Assembly (NCBI RefSeq): GCF_958295425.1
Contig: NC_081136.1
Location: 15,025,381 to 15,089,380, forward strand
Length of the DNA stretch: 64,000 nucleotides
From: Solea solea
Taxonomy: Eukaryota; Chordata; Actinopteri; Pleuronectiformes; Soleidae
Direction: 5' to 3'
Shown here: positions 23,620-35,602 of the stretch, piece after piece
How the letters are laid out: each line of letters starts with the position of its first letter
How positions within the stretch are numbered: the first letter of the stretch is position 1
Notes under the pieces: generated by a model
What the model saw: the letters and a program-made list of their open reading frames with translations, nothing else
What the model was told of the DNA's origin: nothing
Databases searched by the model: none
Program-made: the position numbers and the translations under genes

Positions 23620-24847
23620 GGCCAGGCTTAACTCACCTAACACTATTATAATTATTACAGCCGTGGGAAATCAGCTAACATTGAGACATGACTTTGAGTT
23701 GTAATACGCTGCTTTACGCTTGGAACTATTTTAAATGAATTAGTAAAATAGCTCTGGCTGATTAACTCCATCAACCACTTGGAAAATGGTCGCTGAAGTG
23801 GCATAGGAACCAAATGAAAGCGGTGGAGGGAGCTTTATTATTATTGTGGTTTGTGATATTGTCAATCTGATGAGCTGAAGCTGTTAATTATGTTTTTTTT
23901 ATCTCATCTCAGTAACGTATGGATGAAGTGATAGTGTGCGTCTTTTAGTCGAGATGGTCATTACTTTGCTCGGGGTCCCGCCTCCTTCACACAGACAGAA
24001 CACAGGCACATTCTCTATGTATCCACTACTTGTTATGCTTAATGTACTTGTTGCCAGGATCTGGCCTGAGTGACTCATTAGTTTCCTGAGCGCATACACA
24101 CACACACCAAAGAAACCTTCACAGCCTGAGCCCTGTGATTAGCTGCCAATTTGGAGGCTGCAATCCTAAACATGAATGCTACACATTCCCTAATATTTAT
24201 TTATTTTTCCTCACTGGTGGTCATAACAATTTATTTTCAAGAGTTTGAATAAATTATGTTTGTCAAGCATGCTGGAAATGTTACTGACTTGCGTTAAATT
24301 ACTGTTTATAAGATATTTTTCCCACCAGTGAACATGGTATGATGCTTTTTTTCTTTCTTAATTAAGCCCATTCCTGGATTAATGTGGGTGAATGTGCTTC
24401 CACTGTGCATGATAACAGAGCTGGTAAACATCTTTAATCTGAAGCAATTAGCAATTACATCCACTGGCTGAGTGTACTGTTTTTATTTTTAATGCTCTGA
24501 ATCGATCATAGCACCATTTTTATTTTACCTTGTGATGACCCCATATTTTCAAAGTTGATCTTATCATTTTGTTTTTTTTGAAAACTTTAATTGCAGGAAC
24601 ATTTTCTACCGTGAAAGAGTACGCTTCACTGAAGACTTAATATAATAATTACAGTACTGTTGATTTAGGCTCATCTTTCAAAATTATTCTAATTCTAGTT
24701 TAGTATTAATTAAGCATTTTATGCTTATGCTTGGAAAACAGTGTTTAATTTGTTAAAAAAAAAATGTGTGTCTGCTGTTGCTGCTTGCCCTAATTACAGC
24801 GTATTCCATAAACATCAGCTTCTTTTGAATTCTCCCACTGACAGACA

Positions 24848-24848
<1 letters not shown>

Positions 24849-24880
<32 letters not shown>
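24849..24880. repeat. CA microsatellite
   Basis: About sixteen uninterrupted CA units in intronic DNA. Confidence 0.97.
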
Positions 24881-24881
<1 letters not shown>

Positions 24882-26354
24882 TGCGTTTGTGTTTGATAAA
24901 TTGGACGATTTCCAAAAACACACTGATTGTGTAGCAATAATCCTGAATGCCGGGATAAATTGAACATGCGACGCTATCAAGATGATTGCATGACACGGTT
25001 CTCGGGATGAACGCGACGAGAGTGTCTGCTGCTCCCTCTCTCCCTCGCTCCCTCCCTCCCTCCCATGTAAAGAGGGGAGAGAAGAGCTGGGGTGTGGAAA
25101 AATGAAAAGGACAAATCAGACAGAAATATGTGCAATTTTGTTTGCATCTGTTCCTTATGGTGCTTAAGATGGTGGAGCAGACATCGTCCAACACTACTGA
25201 GGTTTGAAAAGTTTTGTTTCTGTCTGGGAGGAAGTCAGGAGTATTTAATCACATAATAGGTTTGTTTTTATGGAACTTGTATGTGGGTTTTTCTCCCTTT
25301 GCAGATTAACCACACCACCCAACACTCTGTTTCAGCTTCTCTATAACGGATAAAAGCAGTATCTGTTCATGATGCTCAGCTGAGTGCCTGATCACTGAGC
25401 TCTAGACACTTTCTCCATGTCTTCAACGGGAATCCGTCATTTTAACGTTGCATTAGTGTCTGTATATGGAGGCACCGCGAGTGAATTTAGACTCTGATAT
25501 ATCAGATATATAATAACTGCATGTCCATTTGAACTATTTAAAATGTTTTTTTTAAACAGAAATTGAACAATGATACAGGACTATTTTTAAAGTAATTTTG
25601 TTGTTTTGTTTTTGTTCACCTTTATTAGGAGCCAATTTGTTGACTTTACTCATGAGTCCTTTAATTTGTGAACGTGTTACAACTAACAAATAAAGCAATT
25701 TTAATTTACTTTAACTAAAAGTAAATATTTTGTGATAATTGGATTGAATTACCCCCCCCCCCATATCTTTATATTTGTTAATGTCTAAGACCTCTCACGA
25801 CCCATGTGCAGTATCTTTGTGGCCGTTAACTGTTGTTAAATTGTAACACGCACCAAAAGGAGAATTGTGACTGAATACATGATGTTAAGCATCAACATTC
25901 ATGTAACCATAGTTTCTTTTGCATTTACTTGAAAAAAAAAAAAAAAACCCATGGTGAAGAAATTTTGTGGATCAGCGTGACACTAAAGGATTTGACTCTT
26001 TAAGTTTCTGCCTTGTATTCACAGTCATGTTCTCATTCATCTGAGCAAACAATGTTGATAAAGAGTCAGAACTATCTGAGTTACCAAGAGCAGTTCTGAA
26101 TCTTTTCTCATGTTGAAAATATGAATTGAAATTTTTAACTATTCTGAGTGTCTGAATGAAGCTATTGTGAGTTACCTTGACTTGAAATGTTAGGTTAAGG
26201 TTTGTGGATGAAAGCCCCCGTGTCATTTAAATCAGGTAAACAGATAAGAAAAAAATAAAAATAAAAGTGTCCCTGACATTAGTCACGTTCTCTGCTGAGG
26301 GCTGGGGACTTTCAGAGGCATTCAGGAAAAATATTTTGGTGAAGGACCAAATAC

Positions 26355-26451
26355 CTCTGTTAAGTGATGCAGAGCTGTTGATGTCTCCAGTCATAAAGGA
26401 AGACTCGGACTGTTTTCTGACTGTGTCATTCCACATTCGACGGATGCGGCT
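26355..26451 (-). CDS. adgrl3: Latrophilin-3 proximal tail exon
   Basis: A 97-bp exon encoding 32 residues, starting [18 protein letters not shown] and ending [10 protein letters not shown], plus the first base of the next codon. [20 protein letters not shown] is strongly conserved across latrophilins and lies in the intracellular tail soon after TM7. Acceptor CTCCACAG at 26452, donor AGAG|GTATTT at 26355/26354. It enters in phase 0 and leaves in phase 1, matching both the cassette exon (22477-22602) and the last exon. The run of basic and serine residues is typical of regulatory tail sequence. Confidence 0.95.
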
Positions 26452-27966
26452 CTGTGGAGAAACAACAACATGTCAAAACACAAAACCAAGATTCCCACAA
26501 TGACACAGCTCCACGCAAGAAAATATGATCCGTGTATGTACTTTGCGCCAAAATATAATCTAAACGTTGGTATTGATTCCAATATTCAGACCAAAGCAGA
26601 TCAGTGGTGGTGAGAAGTGATCTCCAATTAAAGACAGGCATTAGTGCTGAGAGAAGTGAGGTTGATAATAAAGTCATCAGTCAAGCTCTCTGAATCAGAG
26701 TGTCGGCTCAATCCAAGAGGTTTCACTCTGGTTAATTATGATGGAGTTTCATGGGCTGCTGCTCCAGCTACAGGGCTGGATATGCAACCACGGAGACGAA
26801 TACTTTCTGTGCCGTGCTGGAGTTAGAGCAACTGGCATAGAACTTCACCTAATGTCTTCCTTAAGTTCTCCATGTATTTATAAAAGGTCAATCATCACGT
26901 CATCCAGCATGTGAGGTGGAAAAACTCCCACTCAGATTAGCGTGTCAGCTCCGGATGCCACGCAGCTCATAAGTGCAACACATAATGACACGGCATTGTT
27001 CATTTACATATCACACGTCATGTTGTCCTCAGCGCTGGAGACGCAGATGGCTTAAAATGACGCTGTTTTTATTTTATTTTATTATACTTTTAGCCAGAGG
27101 GTTAGCATGTTCTATGCAGATTACACGTTCATTCACATGCCCCGGAGACAGCAATAAACAACCACATGTTTGTGAGTGTTTCCATTCTTGTCGCACTCGT
27201 ACACAGCGACTGAACATGAGGTTAGAGCCATCTTGTCAAACCACTGTGTATAATTAAAGACTCAGCTCTGTATGCGGAATCGTGCTTGTATCGTGGGTTG
27301 CCACTGCGCGCTTGACTCTACGGACTATTTATAACCCAAAACTGGGAGAAAATCACACTCTTTACAATGAGAATTTGATGTTCAATTAAAGTATATCATA
27401 GCTATTCATACACCTCGTGTAAATGTGGGAGGAATCAATTAACAATTTGCTTTACAGGGAGACTTACTCACGCAGAGAATTCACAAAATCTTGGCAGAGA
27501 TTTTTCTATCTGCTGTCGTGACCATGAGCACATTCCTTGCAAAGCTGGAGTCAGTGCTTAAGTCAGTGAGTCAGTGTTTGTAGACTAGACCTGCTGCAGT
27601 AAAATAAGCAGCAGCAACTTTATGCACTTAGAAAAAGGGCTTCGTTCCCTTGTTATCATTTGCTGCAAATCTGCCATGCATACATACAAGTCACATTTGA
27701 AACCTTTGCTCTCTGTTGTTTTGTAAAGAGGTGCACATCTGTGTAATATTTAGTCAGTATCAGGCGCTGTCTTGCCTCTCGCCGATGTATACAGAGTGAC
27801 CTGCTGGAAAACATGTGCATAATGTATTCTAAGATAAGATTCACTTGCAACACAACATAAATAAATCTGTCCTGCATTTAAAAAAAAGAGACAGAAAATC
27901 AAAGTAGATAGTGAAGAGGGAAAAAAAAAAAAATAAAATAGAGGGACATGAAAAATGTTCTGCTAC
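26452..27966 (-). other. adgrl3: Intron (1515 bp), nothing recognised
   Basis: Bounded by donor GTAGCA and acceptor CTCCACAG. No repeats with clear ends or further exons seen; small frames such as 26973-27257 (+) look like chance. Confidence 0.8.
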
Positions 27967-28092
27967 CTGTGACCCTGTAGAGTAACGTCCCGGAGCACGA
28001 GACGCTGTGCCTTTCACTGAGCCAATGGAGTTGTCCACACTCTTCACACTGCAGCAGTGAGTCCGCAGGCATTTTCCATACTCCTTACGCAC
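27967..28092 (-). CDS. adgrl3: Latrophilin-3 exon after TM7: juxtamembrane tail
   Basis: A 126-bp, phase 0 exon encoding 42 residues beginning VRKEYGKCLRTHCC and ending GRYSTGSQ. VRKEYGKC directly follows the LQKK at the cytoplasmic end of TM7; the cysteine pair THCC is the expected juxtamembrane palmitoylation-type position (inference). Acceptor CCTCACAAAG at 28093, donor ACAG|GTAGCA at 27967/27966. The intron to the TM6-TM7 exon is only 169 bp, the shortest in the window. Confidence 0.95.
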
Positions 28093-28261
28093 CTTTGTGA
28101 GGGGAAAAAAAAAAAGAAGCAAATATGGAACATAGACAAACTAACAGTTAGAACGGTCTCAGGGCAACTTCATACCCTTTCACATTTTCCAGCATGTCTG
28201 CTGAAGTGTGCAGTCACAACGTACGGTGTGGTTTACGTGTGCTTACGTCATGCCGCCGTAC

Positions 28262-28430
28262 CTTTTTCTGCAGGACACAGTGGAAGATGAAAATGAACAT
28301 CCCTTGCAGGGAGTTGAAGATGGTGAACAGGTACGCCATGACCACCGTGCTCTCGTTGACATACATCAGGCCAAAGGCCCAGGTCAGGCCCAGCAGACAC
28401 AACAAGGCAATGGCCCCAATCACCCACGAT
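28262..28430 (-). CDS. adgrl3: Latrophilin-3 exon: TM6, third extracellular loop and TM7
   Basis: A 169-bp exon. Its first base completes a Lys codon, followed by 56 residues. [20 protein letters not shown] is TM6, including the GLTW motif common to adhesion GPCRs. MYVNESTV is the short third extracellular loop, with an NES sequon. The stretch [20 protein letters not shown] is TM7, followed by the cytoplasmic CVLQKK. Acceptor TTTTCCAG at 28431, donor AAAAAG|GTACGG at 28262/28261. Preceding exon phase 2 fits. I looked for the short alternative exons that some latrophilins place in the third intracellular loop before this exon and did not find one. Confidence 0.96.
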
Positions 28431-28634
28431 CTGGAAAACAAACATACGACTTATAATTCAGCTGACGGACGCGTTTCACGGTCCTGGGTTTAGATGCATG
28501 GGGGACAGTGCAAGACAGCGAAGGACAATACATTTTTAGATTTTAATAAATGGACATAATGTGGAAGAGTCAGAGGAGTGTGAGGTATGATTGTATTGCA
28601 TTAATATCCAAAGGAAATTGGTTAAAAGCAGGAT

Positions 28635-28969
28635 AAAGCCTGATTTATACTCCAAATTGGGACACATTTAAATGTGTCAAGCAACAGAAATGGACAAAAA
28701 ATGTTGCTTGACACTTTCCTGTCCAATTGTCTTCTATTGTAGTCATGCAAAGTGATTGGTTGGAACAGTTTCAACCCCTATTGACCACCTGCACTTGCTC
28801 TCCTCTCAGTAATAGCTGTAGATACTGTCTATGGATACAAACAAACAAGCAGACAGGAAGATAAACTGATCAAAAAGAGCTGGAACTGAAGGATAGTGTG
28901 TGGTTGGCTTCCAGTTGAACTTATAATTAAACATTTGTCCAGTTTTTGACCAAGTATAAACCAGGCTTT
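28635..28969. mobile_element. MITE with 17-bp terminal inverted repeats
   Basis: Left end AAAGCCTGATTTATACT (28635-28651) and right end AGTATAAACCAGGCTTT (28953-28969) are inverted copies agreeing at 16 of 17 positions. The 335-bp element has no coding capacity. AAGCCTGGTTTATACT ends are common in short fish DNA elements. No clear target-site duplication is visible, so the superfamily is left open. Two foldbacks lie near its left end: a perfect 16-bp palindrome ACACATTTAAATGTGT (28662-28677) and the hairpin at 28674-28714. Confidence 0.75.
28674..28714. repeat. Hairpin with 13-bp perfect arms inside MITE
   Basis: GTGTCAAGCAACA (28674-28686) and its exact reverse complement at 28702-28714 flank a 15-nt A-rich loop. 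It overlaps by four bases with the palindrome at 28662-28677. Confidence 0.9.
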
Positions 28970-30534
28970 GAAATTATTCACAATTTAAAAAAATAAATAC
29001 ATAAATAAGAAGGCTGGCATATATTGTCCGGGAGAAAAGTCACAAAACAAATGAAGGGAAAAAGATAAATAGGTTAGACATGAATTTATTCTTTCTTTCT
29101 TTAGTCTTTGTTTTCTATTCCCATCCTTGTCTTAAGTACCTGCTATTTAAAACTCAATAGATGATCAAAAAACTGCAGATGTATGTGTAATAATGGACAA
29201 TGTCTATAATAAATGGGAGGGCAACAGATGAGCTTATCCTCTATGAGTGAGATGTGAGATGTGAGAGCTGTATCTACATTCTAGTGCTAATATTTCGATA
29301 AAGTACACTGTGAAGATACAGGTGCCATTTAAAACTAATCTTGCTTGTCACATCTGTAGGCTATGAATATATTAGACAGGAGTGCTGTGTGCACACTAAT
29401 GCAGCCTTCAACATGACTGACTACTCCACAATAAATCATGTTAATGATTCACACCGGCAGCAAGATGGATTTGGGTCCTGATTCGTTCGTAAGGGGAAGT
29501 AAATGAAAGATGGCATTGTGTGACAAGGGGCCCTTCCAATTTTGTCTTACTTGATCTCAGGTTCATAATCCTGATAGCTGAGCGACGTGACAGGAAAAAA
29601 ACAATAACAATAAGCAACACAGAAACAGATCAAATTGCATTAAAATGGGATGGAGGGGTGCAATCCAAGAAAACAACGTACACATTTAGACACAAGACAC
29701 ACACAGAGAGAGGACGGCTCTTTTTGGCAGTGGAGATTAAAGCTACATTCATCCAAACATCACGCCTTCTGTTCTGGGAAAGGATGTGTTGGTAATTTAC
29801 AGGTGCAAACCATAATTATCTCAGACCACAGAAGTATCAAGCGCCCTCATAAATGATGGCAGACCTTCGCATTTAAGCAGTTATAAATGGGGCAGGTGTG
29901 CGGGAAAATAAATGATTTATGAATTCAGCACGGCAACCATTAAACATAACTTTCCCAGGGCCGTCTTAATGACCTGGTGGGAGAGGTACTTCATCAAGGC
30001 GATTGCCCCCGGAATGGACACAGATTCACAAGCAGTGGGCACGGAGAGAACAAAATACTGTCCTCTAACTAGTGGCAGATTTGTTTGAAGGAGGGCGGAT
30101 GATAGAGACACAAGAGGTCATAGGAAATGCATCCATGGGGACAGGATATGAAGAGGCTGCAGCTTGTAGCGCACGCGGCTTATCTTGCTCGGGAGTTATC
30201 AGATAAAAAAATTTGTGGATGAATTTAAGGAGCTGCATGGAAGGAGCCTTAGGGGCAAAACTTCTGAGACAGCAGAACGAGTCAGTGAAAAGAATAACAG
30301 CTCACTCCCGAATGAAGAGGGTGCATTTCAGTCGAGTTTCACCGTGTCAGGACCACAGCACATCTATGCGCCGATGTTACAAGATCACTTACAGACATGG
30401 GCTCAACATAGTTCATGAATAATTCGAATTAAATGTGTGTTTCAAACTATTTTTTAGAATGTCAAAATGATCCAAGCAATTGAAGCACTTGGGCTTGTCA
30501 CTAAGCCATAGATCTATCTGAATGGCTGCATAAC

Positions 30535-30547
30535 ATATATATATATA

Positions 30548-30583
<36 letters not shown>

Positions 30584-30604
30584 TATAGATATATATATAT
30601 ATAT
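30535..30604. repeat. TA microsatellite with mirrored interruptions
   Basis: TA repeat about 70 bp long, interrupted by TATCTATA on the left and TATAGATATAGATA on the right, so the interruptions are also inverted copies and the tract can fold on itself. Confidence 0.95.
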
Positions 30605-31077
30605 ACTATCCATCCCTGAGGGCTGCTGCTGAGCACTTCTCGGTATCAGAAAAGTGAGAAAAGCTTTATTGTGCTAATCATCGAGCAAAAATGGAGGGGG
30701 AAAAAAAAGGAGCAATTTTAGTCAGAGAACTACTTCAGTCAATGGCATCAAATAACCTCCGATTTCTTTCAAAATAGCTTAATTTTGCCGGGGTGCCATT
30801 CACTGAAATGCCACATCATTGATGGATGAGATTCAAATTGGTCAATTCAACCGCTTTTAAATGTGCATGAAGCTGTTTCTGAGGGGGAAAAGGAAGCGTC
30901 GTGATCAACCCCGACGGGTGTTAATTGTTTAAACCAAAGGTATGATTTCAATGTTAATCACCTCAAAATGTTTGAGACATCAATGGTGCAAATGTTTTAA
31001 TGTTTAATTTTATTTTTTTTTATCTCTAACATATAATACAATTAGTATATGAAGTATATATATATATATATATATGT

Positions 31078-31113
31078 CTGTCCTCTTCATATATATATAT
31101 ATGAAGAGGACAG
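31078..31113. repeat. Perfect 36-bp palindrome (18-bp arms, no spacer)
   Basis: CTGTCCTCTTCATATATA is followed immediately by its exact reverse complement. The outer twelve bases of each arm are unique, non-repetitive sequence, so this is not explained by the TA tract alone. A TA run lies just to the left (about 31055-31075). Confidence 0.92.
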
Positions 31114-32692
31114 AATTCCCACCCTTCTCCAAATACCGTTCAGTGCACTCTGCTCTAAATGTGTCGCATTCAGAATCCCGTTTGGTATTTAAAGTCGCAT
31201 AAGAGCAAAAGTCATGTTGTGCACCGTGAATCATATAGGACAGCGGCAGCCGCGTGTCTCTATTATGGCAGAGGAGGGAAAGAACACATCAAACACAATA
31301 TTCAGTCTACTCTACACCCTCGACTTAGAAATGTTGCATCTTACCAGTGCCATTCTACAATAACACATCCATCATAATAACGGTAGCTAAAAAAAAAAAA
31401 GAAGTGAAGATGAAACACAGAGAGATGTTACAGATAAATACGGCATAAGATAATAAAAAAAAGGCAGGATGCTAATCAAAGCAACGGGAAGAAAGAAAGA
31501 GAAAACACAGTGAAAGAGATGAAACGCTCATATTACAACAAAGCAGCGTGATGACATTCACACAGAAAACATGACATTAAATTGTAAAGATGAACCAAAG
31601 AGCAGAGAGATGAGGGGGGGAGAAAAAAAGCAGATACAACTCATTACGCAGAGATAAATTGACTTAATTAAGCCATGATATCATGATCATCAAACTAGTT
31701 CACCTTGATAACTCGAAGAAACGCTCATTACAAAACAAGACAATAATGAGTCTGAAAATAAAGAATTGCTACATTTAACAAGGATTCCATGCGTTCTTAT
31801 TTATTATTGAGTCAAAAACATTAAAACGACAACTTTCTTATTTCTTCCACTGCTTGTATTTCTGTGGCGATACGTTGGGTTAATGAGGATCTTTTGGCTG
31901 ACAAACTCTGAGCGATTTCGAGAGCGGTCGTGTTGAGTAATGATTCCCGACTTAAAAAAAACTGCGTCAGATGAATGAGCGCTGACAAAAGCAATGTGGC
32001 TTCCCACCATTTTCCAATGGTAATGTGAAACATGGCAGATTGTTTTGAAGCCAGTAAGCAGTGGGGTCAAAAGGCTGGTGGTTTGGTAGATTATAGGAGG
32101 CCAGAGTTATAAATCATGTGACACTCTTGAGAACTCTGCAGTCGATATTTCTCTGCGGAGCAAATGTATCTCACATGGGTCACATACGAGAACGGACTTG
32201 GAAGGAGTCGACCACACTCAACAAAGGGGAAAGTCGTCCGGAAGTTAATTAAATTGTTTTCCATAATTTATGGTACTTTTTCTGCCAGAACAAAACAGTC
32301 TTCAAATGTGTCCTACAACAATAAATTAGTTCAGTCATCTCATTCATGCACCTGCTGTTCTGGTCCAGTCATGGTCTGGAGTTTTCTCAGAGCTTTCGGC
32401 CAAAAAGTGAATTTCCACAATGAGCAGTCTCACCAAGGGCGTCTGTGTGGGCTGCAGGTGGTCTGCCTTCAGTCATGGCAAGTGTATAATCGATAGTGCA
32501 CATTTATATACAGATACATTATACACACTATGGTCCAGGATGTATCTGTGAGCTTTTTTTCTTTCATAGGAAATAAAAGAACGTGGGGAAATCTGTGTTT
32601 TACAAGTGATCAATCAACCAAACCTGGATGTAGGTTATTTACTAGTTGGGTTTTTAGACTCAAGACTTCAGGTGGTTGTGTCAACACCTCCT

Positions 32693-32693
<1 letters not shown>

Positions 32694-32729
<36 letters not shown>
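32694..32729. repeat. (CAG)12 trinucleotide repeat
   Basis: Twelve uninterrupted CAG units on the plus strand, so (CTG)12 in the adgrl3 pre-mRNA. It lies in the intron between the third intracellular loop exon and the TM6-TM7 exon, far from either splice site. Confidence 0.97.
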
Positions 32730-32730
<1 letters not shown>

Positions 32731-33278
32731 GGCCATAACCAGGTTTCAGTAATTTCATTTTTGCAAAGTGCATCGTATTGATTCGCATTTTCTTTGTTAC
32801 AAAGCAAAATCAAATGGGACCAAAAACACACACACACACAGCCTGTTATTAAACAGAGGCTGATGAAAAGCTCGGACAAAAGAATGGAAATAAATGTCTT
32901 TCACCGCGCAGCCACTGCAGGATGTGTCACATTTGGATTATCATATTATTAACAGTGCAGGGGGGAGACGATATTATAGGTCAGACAACGTGTGCCAAAT
33001 GGAAAAAAAAAGAAAAAGAACATAAACAAATGGCAACACAATCAACAATGACACCAGCTATGCTTTCAACCCCCTATTATTAACTTTGTGTGAAGCCCTT
33101 ATTTGTTGGTAGTTGACTGGTTTTACCAGTGAAATAATAATAGGGCTATTATATTTATAGTTTTGGTTGTTACACATACAGTACCATTAAATTAATAACA
33201 ACAATCAATGTTAACAAGAACATTATTTCCAAAACAAAGCTGACATTTTTAAAGAGTATTACATTTTGCTGCCAATTC

Positions 33279-33310
33279 TTAAAGGTAAATGTGTATATCA
33301 TTACCTTTAA
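33279..33310. repeat. Short hairpin, 10-bp arms
   Basis: TTAAAGGTAA at 33279-33288 and TTACCTTTAA at 33301-33310 with a 12-nt loop. Short and AT-rich, so weaker than the other foldbacks listed. Confidence 0.7.
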
Positions 33311-35510
33311 TTCAATATGCAAATATTTGTATTGTGGAACAATACAAAAATAGTTGTTGCTAATTGCTCATGTTGCCACATTACTGGTACAACACACAAT
33401 GCTATTCTATACAACCTTCTGACAGGTTTAAGGTCATGTTGTTCTTCAACTTTTTATTTTATTTTCAATTGGGTCAATTTATTAGAAAGCCATTTGTATC
33501 CCGTTGATTCTGTTAGCTGCTCTAGAGTTACACCTGGGTCTATATGTTTTCCAGTTTTTAACAACCACTGAAATCACTTTACACTACAGGTAACATTCAA
33601 ACAGCGCAAGGACACTTTGCCGTGTGGACTGCGGGAACCGTGTTCTCGAACTGCAGTCCTGTTTCGCTATTTAACAACTATTTTAAATTGTGTGGCAAGC
33701 AAATGTGTCTAAAGCAAATTCTTCACTTAGTAAATAGAGTGGAGTGCAGTGCACAGCTGAACATCTTTCAATATCACTGTGCTGACAGCAGAGTCGGGAG
33801 ACTGACGTGTCCTGCACAGAAGCAGCAGTTCAAAACAGGTTAAAAACCACGGGTTGGCTCAGGATGCCCTACAGTGAATTTGTAATGGAAAAACACACTG
33901 GGATCGTGCGGGTCTGATATGGTGCAGCTACAGCATGCTGCATCATGCTCGGAGAAGATTGTTTTTTATGTGTACGACTGTGCCGAGAGGAGCAGGGCGA
34001 AGGAGGGACGCTGTGCTGAGCCACAGCCACTGATGTGATGCCACACAGAAGAAACAGCCAGAACGGCAGCCATAAAGTAGACTAATGTGTCCAGAGTGTG
34101 TTAAAAAAAAAGAAAGAAAGAGGAAGACTGCAAAAAACAGCACAGAGACACTTATTCATCACAGCAAAACAGGCAGCAAAACAACTTTATACCATGTGTA
34201 GTAGGATTCTGCCATGACCCCAGGCAGCTGATGCTTCATTTTACAGAGTAAAGGGGTCTGAAACAACCTCAGTACTTCTGTGGTATCACCCAAACTTTCT
34301 TTCTATCACCTTATGTTGAACACCGTGCCAGTATTGATATTGACATTCAGTAAGTCATCAGTGTTGGTGAATCAATAAGACTGCAGTATAGTGTTTGACC
34401 AAGATCTAACAGTGCTCACGGCTGGCTGTCTTGAGGTGTGCAGGAAGTAGCGACCACACTGCGTATTGACGTTCAGTTCAATAATGATGTCATGTCAAAA
34501 ATCCTTTTTATCAACATACAGCCCTACTTTCTCCACATCTTGGTGGAACATTGATAAAGGAAGGAGTAAGTAAATTCTACATTTAATATACACTTAAACA
34601 CTCTATATATTTTTTTAATTATTACTATGATGTATCGCTTTGATTAGTGGACGGGCAACTTTACTGTTTGTCAGAGCCAGAGATGACTAATAGTAGTCTA
34701 TTCTAATGTCACTGTTTAAGTTATTAATATATACCTACAATACTCTGCAACAAGTATGCTGCCTTATTGGAGATATCTGTAGCAAACACATACAGACATC
34801 AAGAACCTATAAGTTTGATGGGAATATTTAGTTGAACTTTAAATTAACCCAAGGGACTGAAACTTTTAATGACGAATCTGTAAACTCCAAAGCAAGTTTC
34901 TATCTGAGTTTTATAACCAGCATTGTCCCTCAAGCTTCACATTATCTGAAAGCAACCAGGCATTGGCAGATAAACACACACACACACAAACACGTGCAGT
35001 ATGAATATTCATCTGCCACATTATGACACTACGATAACACCGGGTCAGGTCTGTCAGATTGTCTTGTGACCTTTTCCCGGGCAGACAACAGCGTTCCCTC
35101 CGATAATGACGGAGATGCTACACAAAACCTGTTTGGAGTTTAACCTTGCCTGACACCACCTTTCACCATAATGGGAAGTCCTTACCTTGCAGGCTCAGAC
35201 TCCTGGGTCCTGGGGTTGGGGAATTCACAACCTTAAGTGCTTTTAATGAGGTTTTGAAATATCAAAGGGGGGGGGAGGAGAGACGACATAGACTGCACCA
35301 GAACACCAGAGAATAACAAGTACTATGCCATCCAAGTGCTGCTCAGTTTGTTAAACTGAGTTGAAATTAGTACATTTCCATTGTCAGAGTGCATACGATG
35401 AAAGGAAACCTGTCAAATTTATAGCGAGAGGCTCATTCTTAACTACAAATAGTGATGGAAAACAACGTGCTGTGTCTGGACGAATACCAGCATGATCTGT
35501 GTGCTCTTAC

Positions 35511-35602
35511 TTGATGTTGTCCAGGCAACCGGAGTCCGGCTTCAAGATGGCAGTGTGATGGAACATCTTGTAGAGAGCGATGCCCAGGAAGATTACATTG
35601 AG
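35511..35602 (-). CDS. adgrl3: Latrophilin-3 exon: end of TM5 and third intracellular loop
   Basis: A 92-bp exon encoding 30 residues: LNVIFLGIALYKMFHHTAIL followed by KPDSGCLDNI, plus two bases of a Lys codon finished by the next exon. LNVIFLGIALYKM completes TM5 and the rest forms the third intracellular loop, a region that contacts G proteins in this receptor class. Acceptor CCTCTCAG at 35603, donor ATCAA|GTAAGAG at 35511/35510. Phase 0 in, phase 2 out. Confidence 0.95.

Larger units (their letters stand above)
22603..26354 (-). other. adgrl3: Intron (3752 bp) with microsatellites and a MITE-like element
   Basis: Holds the GA/TC tract near the acceptor (about 22697-22735), a MITE-like element (23098-23619), a CA repeat (24849-24880), a CCCT-rich run (about 25036-25072), a C run (25752-25762) and an A run (25931-25947). 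No extra exon recognised; alternative tail exons known from other latrophilins were looked for by eye and not found. Confidence 0.8.
28431..35510 (-). other. adgrl3: Intron (7080 bp) rich in foldbacks and repeats
   Basis: Carries a MITE (28635-28969), TA tracts (30535-30604 and about 31055-31075), a 36-bp perfect palindrome (31078-31113), a CAG repeat (32694-32729) and a 10-bp-arm hairpin (33279-33310). The remaining DNA, including 29000-30500 and 33320-35500, shows no exon or recognisable element. Confidence 0.8.

Noticed and set aside
28431..35510. Search for the short alternative exons of the third intracellular loop known in some latrophilins
   Set aside because: No in-phase short coding block with splice signals was found by eye on the minus strand; a direct alignment would be needed to exclude one.
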